Source: an uncultured Lachnospiraceae bacterium (GTDB lineage: Bacteria; Bacillota; Clostridia; Lachnospirales; Lachnospiraceae). Taken from it: a stretch of DNA of 64,000 nt. The DNA is taken from the NCBI GenBank assembly GCA_910586705.1, contig CAJUJK010000003.1, forward strand, positions 62,001 through 126,000, in the 5' to 3' direction. Under the pieces are notes generated by a model that saw only the letters and a program-made list of their open reading frames with translations, was not told the origin of the DNA and searched no databases. The translations under genes were made by a program, and so were the position numbers. Shown here in pieces: positions 29,107-36,965 of this stretch. Within the stretch, counting starts at the first letter, position 1. Each line of letters starts with the position of its first letter.

Positions 29107-29940
29107 CTATTCTTTCACGCTTCCTGCCGTAATACTGCTGATAATGTACTTTGAGCAGAAGCAGAACACAATCAGGATCGGTACCACGGAGATCGCGACG
29201 CCAAGGTAGATCGCCCCTTGGTTCTTCTGCAGGTCCGTCGCCGCATTCAGCGTGCTGATCATCACCGGCAGCGTCATCTTATCCGGCGTGTTTAACAGGA
29301 TCAACGGCACCAGATAGTTGTTCCAGTTGCCGATGAAGGCACCGATCGACATGGTCGCGATACCGGGCGCCATGATGGGCAGTACAATCTTGTGGAAAAT
29401 ATGTAACTCTCCCGCGCCGTCGATTCTCGCCGCCTCCAGAAGCGCCTTTGACAGCGTGGACTGCACATACTGTCTCAAGAAAAACACCGTGCCCGGCGAC
29501 GCGATTGCCGGAATGATCAGAGGCAGATAGGAGTCCACCATATGCAGCTTCTGACAGAGATTGTAAAAACCGATCAGACTCAGCTGCGCCGGAATCATCA
29601 TAAACACCACAAGTATTTTAAACAGCCACGCGTTTCCTTTGAAGCGGTATACCGCCATGGCATACGCCGTGATCGACGAGAAGTACGCCGTCAGTATGGT
29701 CGCCGGAATTGCCACCAGCAGACTGTTTCTAAAGCCCTTAAACAGATTTACATAGGCAAACAGCGCCTCCCAGTTGTCCTTCAGATGGCTGCTCGGTATC
29801 AGTGTGAAGGAATGGGTGATTTCCACGCCGCTTCTCGTGGCGTTCACGATCATTAATAAAAACGGAAGGAAGCAGATCGCTGCAAGCAGGCCCAGGCACA
29901 GATAAATGATTCCTCTTTTAATCTTGACAGTCGTAGTCAT
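29107..29940 (-). CDS. Sugar ABC transporter permease (MalG type)
   Basis: A 277-residue inner-membrane permease with six predicted helices. The EAA loop that contacts the ATPase is visible as EAARIDGAGELHIFHKIVLP (EAA---G pattern). It starts at ATG 29940, directly after the stop of the other permease, with GGGAGGAAG upstream. With genes 29942 and 30929 it forms a CUT1-type oligosaccharide importer. No ATPase gene is in the window, so a shared MsmK-type ATPase is expected elsewhere. Confidence 0.93.
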   Translation of the reverse strand: MTTTVKIKRGIIYLCLGLLAAICFLPFLLMIVNATRSGVEITHSFTLIPSSHLKDNWEALFAYVNLFKGFRNSLLVAIPATILTAYFSSITAYAMAVYRFKGNAWLFKILVVFMMIPAQLSLIGFYNLCQKLHMVDSYLPLIIPAIASPGTVFFLRQYVQSTLSKALLEAARIDGAGELHIFHKIVLPIMAPGIATMSIGAFIGNWNNYLVPLILLNTPDKMTLPVMISTLNAATDLQKNQGAIYLGVAISVVPILIVFCFCSKYIISSITAGSVKE

Positions 29941-29941
29941 A

Positions 29942-30865
29942 TTAATCTTCCTCCCTTCCCAAAGTCTTAAACTGGATGATGGACACGATCAGGATGATAA
30001 AGAACAATGTGTAGGCGATCGCCGAAGCGTACCCCACCTGATGCGTCTCAAAACCGAACTTGTAAAGATACATGACTGCCGTCTGCAGACACCCGGAAGG
30101 CTCGCCCGCCGTGTTCGGCGCCACGCCGTTCATCAGGAAAGGCAGATCGAAAAGCTGCAGTCCGCCGATCAGGGATGTCACGAATACATACAACATAATA
30201 GGCCGAAGCAGCGGGATCGTAATTTGGGCAAACACCTTCCATCTGCCCGCGCCGTCGATTGCCGCCGCCTCGAAATAGTCCGTCGGAATGCCCTGCACAC
30301 CCGCCATCAGCATGATAAAGGAATTGCCGAACCACATCCATGCGCCGATCACCGAGATCACGTAGGGCGCGGTGGACGTGGAACCCAGCCAGTTGATCTG
30401 CTCCTTCGCGACCCCCAGCGTCAGAAGAAGCTGGTTAAAGCTGCCGTACTTCCAGTCGAGCAGCGTCTTAAACAGAAAAGCCACCGAAGTCGCTGCGATC
30501 AGGTTCGGCAGATAGTATACCGCCCGGAATACCGAAAGTCCCCGTATCTTGTATTTGATGTCGCTGAAAATCACCGTCAGCAGAAATGCCAGACCGAGCT
30601 GTAATATAATATTCACGCCCCAGATCTTAACCGTGTTTCCAAGCGCTTTCCAAAAAAACTTATCCTTAAATACTCTTATGTAGTTGGCAAGCCCCGCCCA
30701 TTTCGCGTCCCCGAAACCTTTATAGCTGGTGAAACTCAGATACAGTGTACGGAACACCGGGTATACGCTGAACGTCAGAAAGACGATCACAAAGGGCAGC
30801 ACAAACAGATATGCCATACGATTCAGATTTCTCTTTTTAGGTTTCCCCACATTTGTCTTTGCCAT
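29942..30865 (-). CDS. Sugar ABC transporter permease (MalF type)
   Basis: A permease of about 307 residues with six helices and the EAA loop FEAAAIDGAGRWKVFAQITI. I chose ATG 30865 (MAKTNVGKPKKRN), which follows GGAGGG; the longer frame to 30925 runs through a hairpin and a poor leader. It pairs with the MalG-type subunit 1 base downstream. Confidence 0.92.
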   Translation of the reverse strand: MAKTNVGKPKKRNLNRMAYLFVLPFVIVFLTFSVYPVFRTLYLSFTSYKGFGDAKWAGLANYIRVFKDKFFWKALGNTVKIWGVNIILQLGLAFLLTVIFSDIKYKIRGLSVFRAVYYLPNLIAATSVAFLFKTLLDWKYGSFNQLLLTLGVAKEQINWLGSTSTAPYVISVIGAWMWFGNSFIMLMAGVQGIPTDYFEAAAIDGAGRWKVFAQITIPLLRPIMLYVFVTSLIGGLQLFDLPFLMNGVAPNTAGEPSGCLQTAVMYLYKFGFETHQVGYASAIAYTLFFIILIVSIIQFKTLGREED

Positions 30866-30890
30866 AGTTCCCTCCGTCCCACAAGGTAAA

Positions 30891-30913
30891 GGGGGCTGCG
30901 CATTGCTGCCCCC
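30891..30913 (-). repeat. Hairpin between binding-protein and permease genes
   Basis: GGGGGC and GCCCCC pair around an AGCAATGCGCA centre, just after the binding-protein stop. Such hairpins in sugar ABC operons often let the binding protein be made in excess over the permeases. Confidence 0.6.
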
Positions 30914-30928
30914 TCCTCCCCTCAATCA

Positions 30929-32371
30929 TTATCTGTTTACCGTGATCTCCGGATATGTAGCCTCGATCTGGTCATAGAAATTGTTCCATGCCTCTTCCTT
31001 GTTCATTTCGCCGGTCTTGATCGCCGTGGTCGCTCTTCCCCACTCGTCGCCAATAAACTTGTCGTATCTGGTCACCTTGGAATAGTCGATTCCCTGTGCC
31101 TGCTCCAGCCAGAACTTGTAGAGCTGCTGTCCGCCGTAAACCTCGTTCTTGTCTTCCGCATGTGCTTCCAATACGGGAATCAGGGATACGGTATCGCCCT
31201 CGGACTTCTCAATCCACCAGTTTGCGGTGTCCTCGGTCAGTGTACAGAATTTCAGGAAATCCCACGCCTGTTCTTTTCTCTCGGACTGGGAGGAAATACC
31301 GATGAAGGTACCGCCACCGAAACCGTAAGCCGGACCGGAGCACACGCCCCACTTGCCGGAAGTGCCCTGCACGTTATCTCTCATGGTCAGCACGCCCCAT
31401 GAAGGAAGACCGAAAGCAAACACTTCTGTCTTGTCCAGATCCTTGGTCGCCTCAGCAAAACCTTCCGCATCCCACACGTCCACGGAATCGTCCGCATAGT
31501 TCTGGATATCCGCAGTCAGGATCGGCACCTCACCCGCCATCGCCTGATACCAGGGGGTTGACCACTGGTTCGCGTAAGCTGTCAGATCATCCTGATACAG
31601 GTAAATACACAGATCCTGATAATCCTTTCTGCCTTGATCCACGTTCAGCACGCCGTCGATAACCCACGCGGAGTCGCCGGAGAAATAGTTGATCTCCGCA
31701 TCGGAAGCGAAAATACGATAGCCTGCGTCCTTCAATGTCTGTGCCGTTTCCATAATGGTTGGGTAATCCGCAAACAACTGGCCGATCTCGTTCGGATCGT
31801 CCGTGCCAAACACCGTCTGGGCAATGTCTCTTCTATAATAGATGCCCGCCGGAGTAATCTGGTAGGAGATCGCTCTCTGGATGCCGTCCGCATCCTGTCC
31901 CACATCCCACACATAATCCACGATCTGGTCCGCGTAATCCTGCGCGTTGTAGGGCGCCTGATTCAGATCCTCAAAGTAGCCTGCCTCGTAGAAATCCTCT
32001 AACATCTGGGGCTCGCCCACGATGATATCCGGCTCCTTCTGTCCGCCGTTAAGCGCCGTCTGCACCTTGGTCACATAGTTTGCCGGCTCGATCACCACCG
32101 TCTCCACCTCGGTGCCGGTCTTTTCCTTATAATACTCCGCGAACTGCTCCAGATCCTTTGCCAGTGTCCAGACTACCAGCTTGTCGCCGCTGGATGCGGG
32201 CGTCTCATCCGCCGCACCTGCGTCACCCGCGTCGCCTGCATCCGCACTCGCCGTGCCGGAATCCGCAGCCGCACCGCTGTCGGAAGAAGCGCCGTCGCTG
32301 CCGCCGCACGCCGTCATGCTAAGCACCATTGCTCCTGCGAGCATAAGGGAAATCAGTTTTTTCAGTTTCAT
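30929..32371 (-). CDS. Sugar ABC transporter substrate-binding lipoprotein
   Basis: A 480-residue family 1 extracellular binding protein. The signal peptide ends in a lipobox (LSMTAC), then a low-complexity Ser/Ala/Asp linker to about residue 60. DKLVVWTLAKDLEQFAEYYK starts the mature fold. The ATG at 32371 follows AAAGGAGGAAATG. It is the first gene of the transporter set and has its own promoter, so it is probably the most highly expressed. The substrate is inferred from the neighbours to be a beta-glucan oligosaccharide. Confidence 0.92.
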   Translation of the reverse strand: MKLKKLISLMLAGAMVLSMTACGGSDGASSDSGAAADSGTASADAGDAGDAGAADETPASSGDKLVVWTLAKDLEQFAEYYKEKTGTEVETVVIEPANYVTKVQTALNGGQKEPDIIVGEPQMLEDFYEAGYFEDLNQAPYNAQDYADQIVDYVWDVGQDADGIQRAISYQITPAGIYYRRDIAQTVFGTDDPNEIGQLFADYPTIMETAQTLKDAGYRIFASDAEINYFSGDSAWVIDGVLNVDQGRKDYQDLCIYLYQDDLTAYANQWSTPWYQAMAGEVPILTADIQNYADDSVDVWDAEGFAEATKDLDKTEVFAFGLPSWGVLTMRDNVQGTSGKWGVCSGPAYGFGGGTFIGISSQSERKEQAWDFLKFCTLTEDTANWWIEKSEGDTVSLIPVLEAHAEDKNEVYGGQQLYKFWLEQAQGIDYSKVTRYDKFIGDEWGRATTAIKTGEMNKEEAWNNFYDQIEATYPEITVNR

Positions 32372-32448
32372 AACATTTCCTCCTTTTTTGTTTTCCTTAT
32401 TTGTTTTCCATTTTTGTTCATATTGTCTTGTTGTCAGCTGATACTTAG

Positions 32449-32501
32449 ATTATAGAGTCCGCCTCATTTGGTATAAATGTCCCAAATTTTACAAAGGTAT
32501 C
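32449..32501 (-). promoter_or_regulatory. Promoter and shared element upstream of the ABC binding protein
   Basis: TATAAT (32454-32449) and TTTATA (32477-32472) have a 17-base spacer on the minus strand. A further 17 bases upstream lies GATACCT (32501-32495) at the end of CTAAAAAAAAGATACCT. The same element at the same distance is found before the GH94 gene, so this is a candidate activator site. Confidence 0.6.
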
Positions 32502-32507
32502 TTTTTT

Positions 32508-33839
32508 TTAGTAGCAGATTGTATGAATGGAATGCGGCGTCAACACGGTTTCCATTCCATACCCCGCTTCCCTGACCGTCACCGGCACCTCTTTGTCCGA
32601 CTTGTTTAACAGGACAAGCACACGCTCCCCGCCCGGGTTTAAGAAAGCTGCCGCCTCCACCGCGTCGCTGTAGCGCGTCATGCCGACTCTGACTGCCCCC
32701 GGCTCGACGTAGCGGCTGAAATGCCCGATATAATAGTAGGAAAGGCGTTTTTCAAAGGTGTCCTCCCCAGGATCGCACATGACCGGCGCGGCGCAGAAGT
32801 TTCCCACATGGTTGGGTCCTCCCTCCGCGTCCAGAAACAGGTTCCAGTCAAAGGATGCGCTGACGCCCGCATTCAGATTACCCATGATATCGTGGGCGTA
32901 CATTTCCGCCTTCTCCACCTCGCCCGAATCCGCAAAGCGGGAATACTCCACACACCCTTCCGTGAAAAACACTTCCTTGTCCGGGTACTGTTTCCGTATC
33001 AGCTCCGCCGCCTCAAAATGATCGCCCGTGTACCAGTGCACCGCCGCGCCGCTTACATATTTCTTTGTCCGTTCATCCGCCACGACTTCCTTAAAGCGCT
33101 GGTACGCCTCCTCCTTGTTGTGATCCCACACATAAATGCCCGTATCGGCAAATCCCGCCTGTGCAAGCGCCGGTCCCAGATAGTCCCGCACAAAGAGCGC
33201 TTCCTCCTCGGACGTATAAATGCAGGAATCCCACGTCTGCACCGCCATCGGCTCATTCTGCGTCGTCAGGAATCTGACCGGGATCCCCGCCTCTTTGTAA
33301 GCCTCCAGAAATTTCACAAAATACGCCGCCCACGCCTCGTAATATTCCCGCTTTAGTTTTCCGCCGTGATTCATCTCCCCGTTGGTCTTCATAAATGCCG
33401 GGGGAGACCAGGGCGCCGCCATAAACGCCATCTCCTTCCCGCACGCCACCTGCGCGTCCCTGATCAGAGGCAGGATCTCCTTCTCGTCATGGGCGATCGA
33501 GAAGGTGGAAAGTTCCCCATCCCCCTCCTCCACATAGGCGTAATTCCCCAGCGCGAAATCGCAGCTTCCCATATGGAGCCGTCCCAGATTGTACCGAAGA
33601 CCGTCCTCACCGAAGTACGCCTGTATCATTTCCTTCTTCCGCGCATCGCTCATACCCGCGTAGTTGTGCGCCGCGCTCTCCGTAAACGCGCCGCCAAAAC
33701 CCCGCAGCGTCTGATACGTCACGTCCGGATACACATTGACCACGTGCATACAGTCCTGCATCTCTCCTGCGTCGCACACCGTCTCCTCCCAGAATTTTCC
33801 GGCATTGTAATCGGTCACATATTCTCTTATTTTTTTCAT
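32508..33839 (-). CDS. GH30-family beta-glycosidase
   Basis: A 443-residue glycosidase of family GH30. LRGFGGAFTESAAHNYAGMS is the family N-terminal strand. TTQNEP places the acid/base at Glu196, and VFFTEGCVE the nucleophile at Glu294. The C-terminal beta-domain ends in VLVLLNKSDKEVPVTVRE. There is no signal peptide, so it acts on imported oligosaccharides. Between phosphorylase and transporter genes, a beta-1,6-glucosidase or debranching role on beta-1,3/1,6-glucan fragments is likely. Beta-glucosylceramide-type or xylosyl activity cannot be excluded. Confidence 0.88.
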   Translation of the reverse strand: MKKIREYVTDYNAGKFWEETVCDAGEMQDCMHVVNVYPDVTYQTLRGFGGAFTESAAHNYAGMSDARKKEMIQAYFGEDGLRYNLGRLHMGSCDFALGNYAYVEEGDGELSTFSIAHDEKEILPLIRDAQVACGKEMAFMAAPWSPPAFMKTNGEMNHGGKLKREYYEAWAAYFVKFLEAYKEAGIPVRFLTTQNEPMAVQTWDSCIYTSEEEALFVRDYLGPALAQAGFADTGIYVWDHNKEEAYQRFKEVVADERTKKYVSGAAVHWYTGDHFEAAELIRKQYPDKEVFFTEGCVEYSRFADSGEVEKAEMYAHDIMGNLNAGVSASFDWNLFLDAEGGPNHVGNFCAAPVMCDPGEDTFEKRLSYYYIGHFSRYVEPGAVRVGMTRYSDAVEAAAFLNPGGERVLVLLNKSDKEVPVTVREAGYGMETVLTPHSIHTICY

Positions 33840-33857
33840 GTCTTTTTCCTGTCCTTT

Positions 33858-36800
33858 CTATCTGATGCGGATCTCGATGCGCTCCACCTTCCTTGCCCGC
33901 ACATCTTCCGCCAGCTTTCCGCTGACATACCCGGCGTCCACATCCGCCTCGTTCCTGTTTTTATAGAGGAAATGTATCCCCTTGACCGTATACTGTCCCG
34001 GTATGTAATCCTTCTTCTCTTCCAGCCGGTACGCCACCTCCGTCTCCCCCAGAAGGGTCGTCTCAATCACGCCGTCCTCCGGGATCAGATAAGCGGGAAT
34101 AGCCGGTTCCGGCATAAAGACAAGCTCACCGTTTTTCACCGCAAACACATGCCGCCCGAACATCATCAGCTTCCACATGCTGATAAACTCGATGGTGGAG
34201 CCGGAAAGCCTCGCCACAAACCCTTTGCCGTGAATCTTCTCGTCGGGGTTCCTGCTGCTGGCGATAAAGGAAGAGTTCTCGTAAATGCTCCTCCCGTAAA
34301 CCGCCGGGTCGAGGAACGGCACCGCCGCCTTGTGGAAGTCCTCAAAAAATTCCCCGTACATGCCGCTGCGCAGAAGCTCCAGCAGATATTTGTATTCCAT
34401 GTGCAGCCAGATGGACTCGTTCTCCAGCCATCCCGGCGTGAAAGCGCACGCCCTGCCAAGCTCGTAGCTTGCCTGCTCCAGCGAATCGTTCACCTTATAC
34501 ATGGACAGCTTTTTATCGTACAGCCCGCTGCTTTTTACGTTCTCATACAGAGCCTTCTTCTTTTCCTGCGGCAGATCCAGCTTCAGATAGCGGACCGGTC
34601 CTTCCAGAAACGCCGGAACGGGCTTTACACGAAACCCGAGCGGCACGATCCCGTCCGCCTTCTTTTCATAGTCTGTGACCTCGTAGGAGAAATACGTCGG
34701 GCAGATCCCCTCCCCGAAGGCACATGCCTTCTCGATGCCGCGCTCCACGAACACTTCCCACTCCTTCAAGGCTTCCGCCAGCGCCTCTCCCGCATAAGTT
34801 TTCTTTTTGCCGGAAATGCCGCTATACGTCTTGTCCCAGTAGAGTTCCTTCACATCGTTGATCCGGTTCCAGAAGGAAAGGATTTCCCCATCCTTTTCCA
34901 GACTGTCCTTTTCCAGCCGCACAACCAGCCGCAGCTCGTCTATAAAATCGCCCAGCTCTTCCGTGATTTCCACTTCCTGCGGGTATCTCGTAAGCGCCAG
35001 GATCGTATAGCGGAGCATCCGCGCAAGCTCGTAAGTCTCCGCCATGGAGGAGCCGAACAGCCCCGGCAGACCGTTTAACGCATCGTACCATCCGGGTTTT
35101 CCGCCCTCCATCTCAACACCCATGCCGTAAGCGTCCAGCGCCGCAAACTTTGTGGCGCACAGAAGGAGCAGCTTTTCCATCAGGGTGACATACACGATCT
35201 CCCCCCTGCCTTTCTGAGCGCGCACCAGCTTTTCCGCGCCGCTTCTTTTGCTATCCTCGTCAAGCGCGTGATACTGGCGAAGCCCCTTTTCCGTCTCCGC
35301 GTAACGCCTGCCCCGGCGGTTTATGCGGATCTGCGACAGGAAATAGGTATACTCCTCCTCGAAAAGCATCTCCCGCTCTTTGTCCGGATAGACCTCCAGA
35401 TAGTCCTCGATCAGATCCAGATTATAGGTCCAGTGGTCGCTCCAATAGCCCTCTCCGAACTTCCCGTTCACCGTGCTGTCCGCGAAATCGATCACTTGAT
35501 AAAAGAGGGATTCCTTCCACTCGCCCAGGGTATCGTCCAGCTTCGCCCAGAGCGCGCCCGGCGTAAACGGATTTTCCACAAAAGCGGTCAATTCTCCCGC
35601 CGCCCCCTCTTCCAACTCTTGAAAGAGCGTTTCTGCCTTTCCCCGGTCCAGACGGTAGGTCAGCTTCTCCACCCCGAGGGGATTGTACCCGTCCAACTGG
35701 ATCAGACTGTAAAATTCCTTCACATTTTCCCTGCCCACACAGGGCGCAAAAAAGGCGTCGCAGCGGCGGTTCTGGTTCACGTCCCGGAAGTTTCCGTTTC
35801 CCTGTGAAAAGAACTCCGGCAGCATGGAAAAATAGTTATAGTCCCGCTCCAGATCCCCGTGTTTTCTGGAATACGCATAGTACAGCTTGTTGCTGCCAAG
35901 CGGAATCGGATACCCGCCCCGCAGGACATTGTCCATATAAGTGTACTGGCAATAAATATCGAAACTCTCCGAGGCGGTTTTTGTGGCAATCCCGTTTACA
36001 AGCTCCAGAGGCAGCCGCTCCGCCTCCTCCCGCTTCTCCTCAAAGTAGGAGCCGTCCCGCTTCTCCGACAGGAACTGTTCCAGATACGCCTTCTTTTCCA
36101 CGCGCCCGATCACTTCATATAAGGTGAGCGTCTCCCCCGGCTGCAGCTCTTTCTGCGTCCCGTAAAAACTGCAGGGAAGAAGGTTTGCCGTCGCCTGCTT
36201 CCGGGCATACACGCCGCTAATTCCATCCTGCGCAAAGCGCACCGCCCGCTCCAGCGAACAGTCGTAGGCAAACACCGCCTCCGTGTCAACGAGCGGCGAA
36301 AGCAATGTGCCGTCCTCCAGACAGGCGAACGAAAAATTGCCGCCCTTGATCTCCCGCACCGCCGCGCTGTCGTCCATACTGGCACGCACACGGAAAAACG
36401 GCGCGTTCCCTTCCAGATCCTCCACCTGCATCCACGCCTTTGCCGTCTGCGTCATATTTTTCATGCTGTCCATCTCGACCCCGTAAGGAATCAGCGCGGG
36501 CATACCGTCCAGTATCTCCAGTGAGATTTCCCGGTCGTCCTCGTTTGTCACGGTCACTTTTCTGACAAGCGCGCCGATTTTCTCACCGGGCAGGATAAAG
36601 TAATCCACCTCGGCAAGCAGCTTCTCCTCCCCGTTCCTTTCCCGCAGGGACAGACTGTTCATGCCGATCTCCATCTCCTGTTCCCACTTTTCCTGCGAAA
36701 AGCATTCCGAGTAATTCCCGTCTTTCCGAAGGAAGGTGCGGAACCCGGTCCGCTTCACATTCTGGTAAGCCGTGTGCGCCGGATAAAACTCCATGATCGC

Positions 36801-36965
36801 ACCGTCCTTGTTGTCCACGCCAAAGCTGACAATCCCCTGCCCGCGGTTTACATAATAGCACCAGATCGGTATGCCGTGCAGTCCCGCAATCCCCGGTAAG
36901 AAGCTTGCGAAAGTTGATTTTCTGCCGTAGTCCTTCATTACATATTTTTTCTGCTCCTGTCTCAT
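33858..36965 (-). CDS. GH94/GH149/GH161-clan beta-glucan phosphorylase (large form)
   Basis: A 1035-residue cytoplasmic protein related to cellobiose phosphorylase. The N-terminal beta-sandwich (about 15-330: GIPIWCYYVNRGQGIVSFGV) leads into an (alpha/alpha)6 barrel with GNFRDVNQNRRCD and KPGWYDALNGLPGLFGSSM, which occupies the place of the catalytic Asp motif. The length and the GLPGLFGSS segment fit GH161 beta-1,3-glucan phosphorylases better than classic GH94 (about 800 residues), but I cannot confirm the family by eye. The ATG at 36965 overlaps the GH94 stop by 4 bases. Expected reaction: release of glucose 1-phosphate from beta-1,3-oligoglucans. Confidence 0.7.
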   Translation of the reverse strand: MRQEQKKYVMKDYGRKSTFASFLPGIAGLHGIPIWCYYVNRGQGIVSFGVDNKDGAIMEFYPAHTAYQNVKRTGFRTFLRKDGNYSECFSQEKWEQEMEIGMNSLSLRERNGEEKLLAEVDYFILPGEKIGALVRKVTVTNEDDREISLEILDGMPALIPYGVEMDSMKNMTQTAKAWMQVEDLEGNAPFFRVRASMDDSAAVREIKGGNFSFACLEDGTLLSPLVDTEAVFAYDCSLERAVRFAQDGISGVYARKQATANLLPCSFYGTQKELQPGETLTLYEVIGRVEKKAYLEQFLSEKRDGSYFEEKREEAERLPLELVNGIATKTASESFDIYCQYTYMDNVLRGGYPIPLGSNKLYYAYSRKHGDLERDYNYFSMLPEFFSQGNGNFRDVNQNRRCDAFFAPCVGRENVKEFYSLIQLDGYNPLGVEKLTYRLDRGKAETLFQELEEGAAGELTAFVENPFTPGALWAKLDDTLGEWKESLFYQVIDFADSTVNGKFGEGYWSDHWTYNLDLIEDYLEVYPDKEREMLFEEEYTYFLSQIRINRRGRRYAETEKGLRQYHALDEDSKRSGAEKLVRAQKGRGEIVYVTLMEKLLLLCATKFAALDAYGMGVEMEGGKPGWYDALNGLPGLFGSSMAETYELARMLRYTILALTRYPQEVEITEELGDFIDELRLVVRLEKDSLEKDGEILSFWNRINDVKELYWDKTYSGISGKKKTYAGEALAEALKEWEVFVERGIEKACAFGEGICPTYFSYEVTDYEKKADGIVPLGFRVKPVPAFLEGPVRYLKLDLPQEKKKALYENVKSSGLYDKKLSMYKVNDSLEQASYELGRACAFTPGWLENESIWLHMEYKYLLELLRSGMYGEFFEDFHKAAVPFLDPAVYGRSIYENSSFIASSRNPDEKIHGKGFVARLSGSTIEFISMWKLMMFGRHVFAVKNGELVFMPEPAIPAYLIPEDGVIETTLLGETEVAYRLEEKKDYIPGQYTVKGIHFLYKNRNEADVDAGYVSGKLAEDVRARKVERIEIRIR

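Noticed and set aside
33366..35078. 570-codon plus-strand frame opposite the GH30 and GH161-like genes
   Set aside because: Spans two real genes in antisense and the gap between them; no ribosome site and no protein-like pattern.
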